The translations under genes were made by a program, and so were the position numbers. 64,000 nt of DNA, taken from the NCBI RefSeq assembly GCF_033568475.1, contig NW_027331840.1, positions 1-64,000 of the forward strand, given 5' to 3'. The DNA is from Henckelia pumila (Eukaryota; Streptophyta; Magnoliopsida; Lamiales; Gesneriaceae). Below, one piece after another: positions 34,512 through 45,388 of this stretch (position 1 is the stretch's first letter; the number at the start of each line of letters is the position of its first letter). A model generated the notes under the pieces. It was not told the DNA's origin. It saw only the letters and a list, made by a program, of their open reading frames with translations, and ran no database searches.

Positions 34512-36549
34512 GGCATCCTCCACGAGGTAAGGTACTTTCGGTGTTGGTTGCTAACCGAGATACTTATCCCTCCTTGCCCGCGGGGTCTGGCGATGACAGT
34601 GAAATTGACGAGTGTCTATCTCCCTTGAGTTATTTGAATTCTTGCCCTAATAGTGGTTCCCACGGGTCTTCGGTGAGATTGAGCGAGCGTATTTTGGATA
34701 AGTCGGAGATTTTAAATCCATGTCAAGAACTTGAATTATCATCCAGACATATTCTTAAGATTCCAAAAAATAGAGATTCTTGCCATGAACCGCCTCCGGG
34801 TTATTTTACTGTATATTTGGAGTACTTTAATTTTGGTTTTTCGCTTCCTCCTCATGCCCTTTTGATAGAAATTTTAGACAGTCTCGGGGTGAGTTTAAGT
34901 CAATTAACACCAAGTGCGATTCTCCTCTTTACGTGTTTCCTATGTAGAGTGAGCAAAATTAAAATGTCCCCGACTATAGACTTATTTTATGCGCTCTTCT
35001 CGTTGCGTCGTTCCATGCCGGGTTCCTATATTTATTTTCTAATTCGGGGAGATTGTAAGTTTTTATCTCGTTGTCCATCTCCGAAAAGCGATTGGAGAAA
35101 AAAATTTGTTTATGTCTGGGATTATGGTTGGGAGGTTCCCATAGTATGGAGTCCGGGCCACCGGAGAATTATTTTTAGCAAAACTCATCGTGAGTTGCAA
35201 CTTGAATGTCGCTCCTTAGGCCTTTTCAAAAACTTGGTTGATCCACAAACTTTGCTTCCTGCTGGTATTTGCTTTTTCACTCTCTTGCATGCTATTGTAT
35301 TTTTTTTTAAATAAATGTACCTTGCTCGGTGTAATTTGAGAATTTCTTGTATTTATTTATGTATTATTCTCATTGTTTTTTTATAGGAAAAAAAATAAGT
35401 TTGGCGGAGGTCCGGGCGTGCATAGAGAAAAATGAGAAGGATGCGCCAAAAATGCTAAGAAAAGACTTCACAAAGGAGCGAGCTATCGTTGGTTCTCAAG
35501 AGCTTCCTCGGAGGAGGAAGTCTCCTCGGCCTTCAAATCATGCTCAGCGTTCTGGCCCACCATCCAAACGATCCGATGCGCATGACAGAAAGACTAGCGG
35601 CAAAAGGAAAGATGTTGCAGCTGGACCCGACATCGATGCACGTAGTAAAAAGGTTGAAGATCCAAGAGATCCGAAGAAAAAACGTGACGACGAACGAGTA
35701 GTTAATCTGGGAGCTCTCGAGGGTCGCCACTTGTTCGTGGAATGAGTGAACCATAAAAATAATGCTAGATCTTTTTGGGATTTGAAAGATCCAGAAATTG
35801 GTTGGAGAACGGGAGCGGACCTGATTGGAGATCATGATAGGCTACATTTACTGCCACAACCTACCGAAGTATTGACTCGGTCTCTTGCTTCGTCTGCCTT
35901 CCAGTTATATCATTACTTGCTTCTTGTTATTTATTACGATTTTTACGTAACAAATAATTTTTTTTATCTATGGATTTTTATAGATTTTATCGCTTGCTCA
36001 CACTTTTTAATTTCGAGAAGAGAGGTCTCGAAATTCCGGAAAAAAATTTGATGACGAGCTTACGTCCTTAAGGGGTGAGTGCAAAAGACTTAGCGAGGAA
36101 AACACTAAGGCTAGAGATGATTTTCTCAAGTCGCAAAAGGAGCTTGAAGAAAAAACCAAAAGGTATGATGTCTTGTGCTGGGAGATGGAGGAACTTAGAG
36201 GGAAATATTTCCGTGAATCGGAGACCGGTGAGATTTTCTCAGTTCGTCAATAGGCAAGAATCTCTTGCGAAGCACCGGAAAAGCAATTGAAGGCTATCGA
36301 GAATCCACAGCTTTTAGAGATGAAGTGATTCAGCGGGCAATTTTTATTCATGATGAAGTTGTCGTGGATTGTCGCCAAGAACTACGGGATACTAAACTAG
36401 TTCCGAAGGAAATTATTATGATGATTTACCCTAAAATTCCAGAGCCTAGAACTGCAAGAGTTGAGGATGACTCGGATCCTCCCTTAGGGAATTTATTGGG
36501 AGGACTGGGTGATGAGGAGATGATCGAAGCTTTGCGTTCGAATTTTTAG
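34512..36549 (+). pseudogene. Antisense spliced gene of element 2, copy C (divergent and broken)
   Basis: Exons 34512-35264, 35387-35904 and 35984-36549. The first exon is a divergent version of the PF04195-like domain (GYFTVYLEYFNFGFSLPP). The later exons resemble copy A and keep the acidic tail ending LRSNF. Breaks: TGA in exon 2 (GGA in the others, near 35743); the donor after CTTCCAG reads TTATAT in place of GTATAT (35905), so intron 2 cannot be spliced normally; CAA to TAA early in exon 3; and a frameshift near 36240. Confidence 0.72.
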
Positions 36550-36746
36550 CTTATGCAATCAATAATGACGGTGTGTGTCGAAGCTACATGGAGACTACTC
36601 TTTGGAGCCGTGGAGCAGTTTAGCTTTATTATTTCTTGCCACTTTTGGGCAAAATTTTTTTGTAACAAAGTCAAAGTCATAGACTTTGTCTGTTCTTTTT
36701 GAGTAAGTAAGTAGTTGGTGGAGGAGCAAAGGAAAAACAATAATTC

Positions 36747-36793
<47 letters not shown>

Positions 36794-37287
36794 TGTCGAT
36801 TATCATATCTCTTTTGCATTTTGAATTTGCTATTGCATACTTGTTTGATTAATAAAATACTATCTCTTTAATATTGGAGTACTTGGGAGGGGATCAGTCT
36901 CCCAAGATTTTGTCTCATGGGGAAGTCCTAAACCCACTTAGTACGTGGTGAGGTATCCCGGGACTTATAATATTATTATTTCGTCTTGACCTCTTACAGC
37001 GTCATAATTTCAAATGTCCCATGGGACTGGCCAAGCCTCTTATTGTTATGAATTTTTTTTATGATTGCTAGGGTCTATGACGTTTACATCGTAAGTAAGC
37101 GTTAGTATAGGAGAGGAGATATGATAAGTTTCGACAAAGTGATCTGCTTGTATAACAAAATAATCATATTAGTTGAAAACTACATAACAAAATTGTTGTA
37201 TCAAAACATAAAGAAAATATGCTAGTAACAAAAAAGGTAGATTTAGCCTATTATTGGCGAGAGTTGCAGTTTATGCATAAAACTTCT
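36550..37287. other. Element 2 DNA between copy C and pol
   Basis: No gene. Contains a TA run (36751-36785) and sequence shared in reverse with element 1 at 25025-25726. Confidence 0.6.
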
Positions 37288-40200
37288 TCAGGTTGGCCAA
37301 GGTCTAGGAAGTATTCTTCCATCTGAATGTTGGAGGCGATATGTTCCCATCTTCACAATCTCAATTACTTTGTACGGGCCTTCCCATTTTGGGTATAATT
37401 TACCCACAGATTTCAAGATGTCGGATTTTCTCAAGACCAGGTCTCCTACTTGAAAAGATCTTGGTTTGACTCTGTCATTGTATGCTTTAGTCATACAAGC
37501 TCGATATCTCTCGGCTCGTGTCGAAGCTTCATCTCTCAGTTCATCCACCAAGTCCAATGAAATTCGGAGGGCTTGGTCATTCCCAGATGAAGTGTACTGT
37601 TTCACTCGTCATGATTGCTCTCCAATTTCGGCAGGAGCCACAGCTTCCGCTCCGTTGGCCAGGTTGAAAGGAGATTCTTCAGTTGAAGAGCGTGGAGTGG
37701 TTCGATATGCCCATAGAACACTTGGCAACTCATCCACCCATTTTCCTTTGGCATTGCCTAGGCGTGTTTTGAGGTGCTGTAGAATGGTCCAGTTGGTGAC
37801 CTCGGTTTGCCCATTTGCTTGAGGATTCCCTACAGAAGTGAAGAACTGCTTGATAGAGAGTCCTTTGCACCAGTATTTTATCTTCGCTCCAGAGAATTGA
37901 GTTTCATTGTCTGAAACCAAGGTTTGAGGAATGCCAAATCTGCATACTATATTCTTCCATAAGAAATTGATTACATCTCTCTCGGATATTTTGGCCAATG
38001 GTTCATTTTCGACCCATTTGGTGAAATAATCCACAGCAACTATCAGAAATTTTCTTTGTCCCGTAGCAGGAGGAAAAGGACCTACCGATTGTAGCCGGCT
38101 GGTGATGGAAGTTAGCATGCTCTTGACATGCGTGACAATGTTTCGCTAACTCAATAGCGTCTTGCTTCATCGTTGGCCAAAAGTACCCTTGCGCAATGCT
38201 TTCCCCGCGAGAGCTCTGCCAGCTAAGTGATTTCCACATATTCCTTCATGAATTTCACGGAGCACATAGTTTCCCTTAGCTGGCGTTAGACACTTTAGGT
38301 AAGGTGAAGAGAAACCTCTTTTGTACAGTTCTCCGTCAATGATCGTGAACCGAGCAGCTCTCACTCTAAGTTTTCGAGCTTCGACTTGGTTAGCAGGTAG
38401 TTTCTCCTGCTTCAAATAGTCGATTATTTCATCTTTCCAACTAGGTTCTTTGTTGTCAGCACAGAAGATTGTAACATCACTTCCATCAGTTTCTTCCTTG
38501 CCATATGTTAGGAATGTAATTTTCCTATTATCAACGTTGGCCAAGGAGCTTGCTAACTTGGCGAGACGGTCCGCTGACTCATTCTCCATTCTAGGTATCT
38601 GCTTCACATCGTAGCTGTCCAAACGTGAGAGAAGCTCATTCACTTGAGTGAGGTACCCAAGCATTTTATCTTCCTTCGCTTCATAATTTCCATTAACTTG
38701 ACTGACTATAAGTTGGGAGTCGCTGTGTATCGTCAGTCTCTTTGCTCCTACCGACAGGGCCAATTTAATTCTCATGATGAAATCTTCATATTCTGCCTCA
38801 TTATTCGTTGCAGGGAATAGAAATTTGATGGCATATTGAAATTTATCTTCCTGTGGGCTCTCCACAACTATACCTGCACCGCTTTCTGTAGAGGTTGACG
38901 ACCCGTCGACATAAACCATCCATGTCTGGGTGGAGCTTTCCTCTTGAGTTACTGTCATCTCTACTAGAAAATCAGCCAGAATTTGTGTTTTAATTGCTGG
39001 ACGCGGGCGATATTCAATTTCATATTGGCTCAATTCGACAGCCCACTTAACCATTCTTCCCGATGCTAAAGGACTCGAGATAATTTGTTTGAGAGGATGA
39101 TTGGTGAGTACAATTATTGGATGAGACTGAAAGTAAGGACGTAGTTTTCTTGCTGCAGTTACCAAAGCCAGTGTCAGTTTCTCGATCTCTGTATATCTTA
39201 ATTCTGCTCCGTGTAAAGTTTGGCTGATATAGTACACTGGTTTGTGCTCACGTCCTACTTCAGATACCAATATTGCACTTACCGCCTCCGCAAATATTGC
39301 TAGATAAACCAGCAGGGTGTCACCCTCCTTTGGTTTTACCAACAACGGCGGAGAGGTCAGATGTCTTTTTAACTCGTCAAATGCTTGCTGACATTGTTCT
39401 GTCCATCGAAAACCTTTTCCACTCCTCAACAGTTTTAAGAATGGTAACCCCTTGTCTGCAGATCTTGAAATAAACCGGTTGAGGGCGGCCAAACGTCCTG
39501 TTAATTCCTGGATGCCTTTCACACTTTTCGGAGGATTCATGTTCAAAATTGCTTTAATTTTTTCAGGGTTGGCTTCTATTCCTCGTTCTGACACCATGTA
39601 ACCAAGGAATTTTCCTCCTCGTACGCCAAAAGTGCATTTGTCCAGATTGAGCTTCATCCTGTATATTCTGAGTATACTGAAGCATTCCCCAAGATCTTTC
39701 AAGTGATTAGATGCTTGGGTACTTTTGACGAGCATGTAGTCTATATAAACTTCCATGTTATGTCCGATCAAGCGTTCGAACATGGTATTTACCAGACGTT
39801 GATATGTAGCTCCAGCATTCTTTAGCCCAAACGGCATAAAATCATAGCAATAAATCCCCCTATCAGTGATGAAACTTGCTTTTTCTTGGTCTTCTGGTGC
39901 TAGACCAATCTGATTGTATCCTTGACACGCATCAAGAAAAGTGAGCAGCTCGCATCCTGCTTTCGAATCAACTAACAAGTCAATTCGAGGGAGTGAAAAC
40001 GGATCTTTCGCGCATGCTTTATTGAGATCAGTGAAATCTATACACAAACGCAATTTTCCTCCAGGTTTTGGTACTAAGACAACATTTTCAAGTCAATCTG
40101 GGTATGTAACTGGCCTGATGTATCTTGCTGCTAAGAGTTTTTCCATTTCAGCGGCTATATGTCAATTTTTCTCTGGGCCAAATGCTCTTTTCTTTTGTTT

Positions 40201-41076
40201 CACCGGTCTCATTTTCGGATCAATACGGAGGTGATGGAGCGCATATTCATTCGGTATTCCGGGCAAAGGCTCATCACCCCAAGCAAACACGTCCAAATTG
40301 CGACCAAGGAAATTTTTCAACTTCTCTTCCAGCTCAGGAGGTAATTCGGTCCCGATCTTTAGGGTTTTCTTGGGATCAGTTGGAATGATTGCCACATGTT
40401 TCAGAGTTTCGGTTGCTGTTATTCTCTCTTTGCTCTGGGCTTCTTCATCTACCAAATGTATTTCATTTTCACGTAAAAATTTTCCAGGTTTCGGTGCTTT
40501 TTCCTCATTAGAAACTTGTCTTTTACGATTTCCTGATTAACCCCGCAATGTCACCATATGACATTCTCTGGCTAGACGATGGTCACCAATGGCTTCTCCT
40601 ACTCCTCCTGGAGTCGAAAACTTCAGCTTCATATGATATGTCGATCCGATGGCTTGGAATATATTGAGACTTGGTCGTCTCAATATCACATTGTACGCAG
40701 ATGAAGTCTTTACTACAAGGAATTTCACCATCTTAGTAGACCGTTTGGGGTAAGAACCTAAGGAAAGAGGAAGCGTTACTTCTCCCAAAGCTTCAACTAT
40801 TTCTCCAGAAAATCCGACTAGTGGAGTGTTGACTGGAGTTAATTGTGCATTACTAATACCCAACTTCACGAATGTATCATGAAAAATTATGTCGGCCGAA
40901 CTTCCTAAATCCACTAGAATTTTCTTTACCCAAAAATTGAAGATTGTGGCTGAGATGATTAAAGCATCATTATGTGTGCCCCGAGGGTTCTCCAGATCTT
41001 TGTCACTGAATGCTAATCCATCTTGGATGGTTCCAATTTCATATATCGACAAGGATGTGGGGCTAGATAAATTGTT
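37288..41076 (-). pseudogene. Element 2 pol, decayed
   Basis: Minus-strand fragments 41121-40537 (protease), 40455-40162, 40053-38167 (RT and both RNase H), 38118-37609 and 37605-37288 (integrase) are collinear with element 1. The 41121 end of the first fragment runs into foreign DNA. The protease site reads VDLGSS (Ser to Leu, Asp kept). The RT motif reads YIDY in place of YIDD (Tyr codon at 39736-39738). The second RNase H passes through the site of element 1's stop with Glu. A deletion of about 51 bases near 38089 removes the first catalytic Asp region of integrase and shifts the frame. Confidence 0.92.
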
Positions 41077-41235
41077 GGGATAAAACCCAAAAACGTCCTT
41101 AAAGTTTCCTAACTTTCCCAAAAATATACTAACACTTTATTCGTTCCTAATTATGTCCCTTATTTAACAAATAGTTTCCTTAATATGTCCCTCAAAATAA
41201 AAATTGCCTATAATACCCTTATTCTAACAATTATA
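41077..41235 (+). repeat. Left terminal inverted repeat of the framed insertion
   Basis: About 150 bases, T/C-rich with repeated TCCTTA, TATGTCCCT and similar. Its partner is 59668-59827. Similarity is about three quarters in the best 60 bases by eye, so the frame is old. Confidence 0.7.
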
Positions 41236-41262
41236 ATTAATATTTCCTCTAGGCTAACAAAA

Positions 41263-41275
41263 TGGTATCAGAGCC
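41263..41275 (+). other. tRNA-Met primer binding site of the pararetrovirus
   Basis: TGGTATCAGAGCC, complementary to the 3' end of initiator tRNA-Met, as used by all Caulimoviridae. It lies about 90 bases before the first small ORF. Confidence 0.85.
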
Positions 41276-41352
41276 TAGGTAATTTTATTCAGACTTTATA
41301 TTATTCATTAAATCATACTTTTCTTTGTTGAGAAAGAGATTTTCAACAAATC

Positions 41353-41505
41353 ATGGATTCAAACGAGAGTTTGAACCAGAAGGATTTCATTTATATGAAA
41401 TCCCATAAACAAGTGAATCTATTTAAAATAGATTCTTTACAACAGAACTTAAAGAGACTTAGGTCTTTTATACTCTCTGAAGAGATTAAGAAATATGATT
41501 TCTAA
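41353..41505 (+). CDS. Small ORF (50 codons) of the pararetrovirus
   Basis: Starts ATG 41353 and ends TAA 41505, overlapping the start of the next ORF (41495). Lys- and Leu-rich, no recognised domain. The compact overlap fits viral gene spacing, but the ORF could be the decayed N-terminal part of a larger protein. Confidence 0.4.
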   Translation: MDSNESLNQKDFIYMKSHKQVNLFKIDSLQQNLKRLRSFILSEEIKKYDF

Positions 41506-41866
41506 TTCTCAATTTCTAGAGATCGCACCAGATTCCTCTAAACTCTCCGGAGATCTTAGAGAAATTCAAAAGACGATACAATATTACAGTAATCAGCTGT
41601 ATGAAATACCTCGACATATTGGAGAAATCCTTAAAAAACAAGAAGAAATTCTCGTAACTCTAAAGGATCTTCAAACTAAAATTATAAATCTAGAACATAC
41701 TTCTGGTTCTAGAAAGGGAAATACAGGAGGAAGGTTACCACTCTCGTTTGGTACCGAACCTCTGTTACATCAGAAAGGTAAAACCAAAAAGGTTCAAACA
41801 CCTTTAACTGATGATGAATTGATGATTAATCTTATAAAGACAGTATCAGAGAAAAACACTATCTGA
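41495..41866 (+). CDS. Coiled-coil ORF of the pararetrovirus (virion-associated-like)
   Basis: 123 codons. Its middle has heptad-like spacing of Leu/Ile (EILVTLKDLQTKIINLE) followed by a basic, Gly/Ser-rich tail. Small coiled-coil, nucleic-acid-binding virion-associated proteins precede the large polyprotein in several genera. The stop overlaps the next start as ATGA (41865-41868), the viral coupling signal. The assignment rests on size, coiled coil and place. Confidence 0.5.
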   Translation: MISNSQFLEIAPDSSKLSGDLREIQKTIQYYSNQLYEIPRHIGEILKKQEEILVTLKDLQTKIINLEHTSGSRKGNTGGRLPLSFGTEPLLHQKGKTKKVQTPLTDDELMINLIKTVSEKNTI

Positions 41867-42790
41867 TGACTACTTTAGAAAGATTAAATCTCGAGGATCT
41901 ACAAGATCTTGCGGATTCTTTTTCGAATCTTAAAGTAGTAGATCTAAAAATGAATTCTCCTGAGGGTGAACAACCCATAGGGAATCCCCCGAGATATGTG
42001 GTTAAAATAGAAGAACCACATAGTGAGTTCCATGTTGGAGAAAATTCACATCCAGCAGCAACCAGATCAAGAAGGAGTAATATACCAATACATCAAACTC
42101 CTTATGGAAAAACCGTTTTAGACCCGATACATCCTTATGGGGTTATGTTAAACCTGAATGTTTTGGACTTCAAAAATAGAGAAGATCTCATATATGATTG
42201 GACATCAGTCATGAGAATAGCAGCAGGAACTTTAGATCTCAATAAAGAAGGATTTATCAAACTTCTGAAAATGAGTCTAATGGGATCTGTCAAGATAGCT
42301 TGGGAAATGACCATGCCAGAAACCAAGGAATCAATCTTTAGCAGGAGAATCACTTAGCGAGATTGGAGGAAGAATGGCCACTCTTTTTAAAGCACAATTC
42401 ATAGGAGTAGACTATTTCAATAATCAAGATACAGAGAAAAAGAGAAGATATACTCAAGCTCTGTATAGCCTCGAATTACATGATATCTATTTAGTTGATG
42501 AATATATTATGTTATTCACCAAATACAGATGGAATTCGGGAGTTGAAGAAGTGGACCTACAAGAACATTTTGGTCCAAACAAAAGGCCAGAACCTATAGA
42601 TCGGGTAGAAGAAGTGGACCTACAAGAACATCCCCAGCAACAAACTCATCACAAGGAAGGGGAAGAACACCATCTAGAAGAACTTTCAGAAGAACTCATA
42701 CGAGAGCAAGTGAAAGTTTCAAGGATTGCAACTGCTGGACATATGGAGCAAAAGAACATATATCTACAAATTGTCTAGAAAACAAAAAAA
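41866..42790 (+). pseudogene. Coat-protein-like region of the pararetrovirus
   Basis: It opens in frame after the ATGA overlap, then shifts frame near 42350 and again before 42727. A capsid-like stretch (about 42090-42540) is followed by repeated Glu/His-rich sequence and a zinc-knuckle-like block at 42727-42771 in which the expected second Cys is Tyr. An acidic stretch (to about 42970) follows. The knuckle after a capsid domain is the family signature of the coat protein. The frameshifts and lost Cys show it is dead. Confidence 0.65.
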
Positions 42791-42823
42791 AAGGGAGTTA
42801 AACTCTTTGAAGCAACACCAGAT

Positions 42824-43804
42824 ATGGATGATGCGGTATTCTTTCAAGATCTAGTCCAAGTATATCAATTTGAAGATATCCCCTCAGATGAAAGTATATC
42901 GAAGAAGAGATATTGTTTAGTCAAGATGAATCTGAATATGAATCAGAATCAGAATCAGAATAAAGAAGAAGTATTTCGACACGAAACACAAGAGAGTTTG
43001 GCTGGATTTTTTAGTCAAACCACGATATCTCATAATATGGTCCAAAGGATTATGAGAGAAAATCCAATATTACAGAAGTACCAAGGATTTTCGGTAGGAC
43101 AATTAGAGAGGGTCTTAGGCAACCTAGGGCTAAGACAAAGAAGACATCATTTGATTTACAAAGTATCCAGAAGGGAAATGGCAATCCCGATGGAGTTAAC
43201 AAGTAATCAAATAGAGATGCAGTTAATTCCTTTTGAAGAAGTAAGAGAGGAATTGCAAAAGCTGAAAAGTGAGGTAGCAAGAACAATGTCTTGGATTCAT
43301 ATTGGAGCAATCCAAATAATGATCAAGGCAAATTTTAAAGAAGGAATAGATTCACCCATAGATATCATAGTATGTGATAAAAGAATGGGGAATATCCAAG
43401 ATGCTGTTCTGGGTACGATTTCAGGAAATCTATGTGCAGGAAAAATTGTAGGAGTTATTTATCCAAGAATAGCCTACAATTTAGCTGACAGAGACTTTAG
43501 TCGAGCCTTGAAGTTGCATCAAAACTTCAAGGAAAAAAGATTAATGAAGGAAGGTAATAGACCATATTCTATTACTTATCAAATTTCATATACTCTTTCT
43601 AATACGCACCATTCTGAATTATTTATTAGAAATGAGTTTATTGAAATTCCAGAAATCTTTGGAAAAGTTGCTCAAGCAATATACCCGGAAAGAATCGAGT
43701 TTCCTTTAATTCAGGAAATAGACATTCAAATACAAGATAAATCGGTTCTATACAGAGATCTAAAAATAGACCCCGAAGGTTATCTTTCCAAGGTGACCGA
43801 ATGA
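42824..43804 (+). CDS. Movement protein region of the pararetrovirus
   Basis: 326 codons open, ending TGA 43804. The part from about residue 150 shows the caulimovirus movement-protein pattern: WIHIGAIQIMIKANF, then DAVLGTISGNL, then a Lys-rich segment and YSITYQISYTLSN. The 30K-type protein moves virus through plasmodesmata. The N-terminal part is acidic and continues from the coat region. There is no proper viral start, so it was probably part of a polyprotein. This is the best-preserved viral domain here. Confidence 0.75.
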   Translation: MDDAVFFQDLVQVYQFEDIPSDESISKKRYCLVKMNLNMNQNQNQNKEEVFRHETQESLAGFFSQTTISHNMVQRIMRENPILQKYQGFSVGQLERVLGNLGLRQRRHHLIYKVSRREMAIPMELTSNQIEMQLIPFEEVREELQKLKSEVARTMSWIHIGAIQIMIKANFKEGIDSPIDIIVCDKRMGNIQDAVLGTISGNLCAGKIVGVIYPRIAYNLADRDFSRALKLHQNFKEKRLMKEGNRPYSITYQISYTLSNTHHSELFIRNEFIEIPEIFGKVAQAIYPERIEFPLIQEIDIQIQDKSVLYRDLKIDPEGYLSKVTE

Positions 43805-45242
43805 CAAGTCGAAGGTGGGAAAAATCTCCTATTTAGGAAATTCCACCATAAGAAAAGGAGTTTTCAATAATAGGAAAACTTAGATCTCCAGAATGATGGA
43901 AAGAAGTCAAGATAGTAATTGAAATTACAAGTCACAGTAACCAATTTTCTTGTAACTCGATTTACTATTTAGAGCAGCAGGTAACAGGAACTTACCAAAT
44001 AAATATTGGAGAATTGGAAGTTCAAATCTGTGGAATTCCAGGAAAATAAGTGGATCAGCTCATTCTTGGCCTAGAGTTTCTGGAGGACCATAAACCATGG
44101 AAACGCCTTGAAAAAGGAATAGAGTTTATGGCAAAAGAAAAGACTTGGAGGATTCAATAAGAATTCTACGAGATGAAAAATCAAGAGAATTGGATAAGGA
44201 ACAATCCCTTAATCAGATTTGAAAACTCTGTTTACAAACAGAGGAAGAAGAAATTATTGAAATTAGTAAGTCATGAACATGATTTACTAGAACGCATTGA
44301 AGAATTAGAAATGAGTAACCATACTCTACCTTCTGAGGCCTTAGGAAAACTAAAGGCAAATAGTCTTAATCGGATTACTGAGTTACAACACAGTCTGTTA
44401 AAAATGGCGGGGCCATTTAGTAATCCCTTTAAAAAAGGACAACAAGTCCTTTCTCCATATACATTCCAATAGGGATGTTGTATGAACAATATAAGGCTAA
44501 ATATTTTGCAGTTTATATTGACTCGGGAGCAGGAATTTGTACAGCAAAAAGAGGAGTCTTCCCTGAAGAATGTGAAGAAGAATTGCCAAAAATTGCTGGA
44601 CGAGATTTCTCTTTAAGAATTTTAATTCTTTGCAAAGGAATAAAACAAGCAGATATCCTTATAGGAAGAGCAGGTCAAACACCTTGGTACAAGGTAAAGA
44701 TGCCACCAATCTATTTCCATGATACAAGAGCTGATATCTTGTTAGAAAATAACTTCTTACAAATGTTTAAGAAGTACACACAAGACAATGAGTCAAGAAG
44801 GCTTATGTTCACTACAATTTGTGATCATAAAATTATCGTTCAACGACTCAAGGTTGCTTTTTATCGACAAATACCGATAATATTTCGCAGCCAGCGTGGT
44901 GATAAAGGACAACTTTTTCACCCAAAAATGAAAGATCCAAGAAGGTTTGGAGAAACCATGTTGAAAATAACAACAGAACGAGAACTCCAAACAGAGGATA
45001 TGGAGCTTCTCAAAGTAACTCTAAATCACAGAGATATAGAGTTAGAAAATAAAGTATCCCTTGAAGATGTCAAAAAGAGGCTCAAAGAAAGTTACAACGA
45101 GCATTCTTTGGCATGGTGGGATAGAAATCAACTCAAAGCCAGTCTTACTCTAAAGGAAGGCAAAGAGTATGAATTCGTCAGATATAAGCCTATCCCAATG
45201 AACATAATAGATCAAAGGGATATGAGAATGATTATCAAGTAA
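43805..45242 (+). pseudogene. Aspartic protease and start of RT, pararetrovirus
   Basis: The frame is broken by stops at 43804, 44048, 44160 and 44472. A coiled-coil-rich linker (44173-44472) precedes an aspartic-protease domain in 44475-45242 with VYIDSGAGICTA, the DSG active site. RT begins near 45180 (EFVRYKPIPMNII) and is stopped by TAA at 45240. The viral protease would cut the polyprotein. Confidence 0.7.
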
Positions 45243-45388
45243 TATTTGGACCTTGGTCTCATCAAAAAATGAGTTTCACCATATAGCAGCCCAGGTTTTA
45301 TGGTCAGAAATCATGGTGAAATAAAAAGAGGAAAACCCAGGTTAGTTATTAACTACCAAGGTATTAATAAAATCCTGGAATTTGATGG
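45243..45388 (+). pseudogene. Pararetrovirus RT, fragment 1
   Basis: Contains KPRLVINYQGIN, an RT motif typical of the family, with in-frame stops just before it. Ends at GATGG where solo LTR A entered. Continues at 47254. Confidence 0.8.

Noticed and set aside
41077..41300. LTR of a copia element, because of the tRNA-Met site at 41263
   Set aside because: No direct repeat is found at the other end; the ends are inverted repeats and the genes are those of a pararetrovirus.
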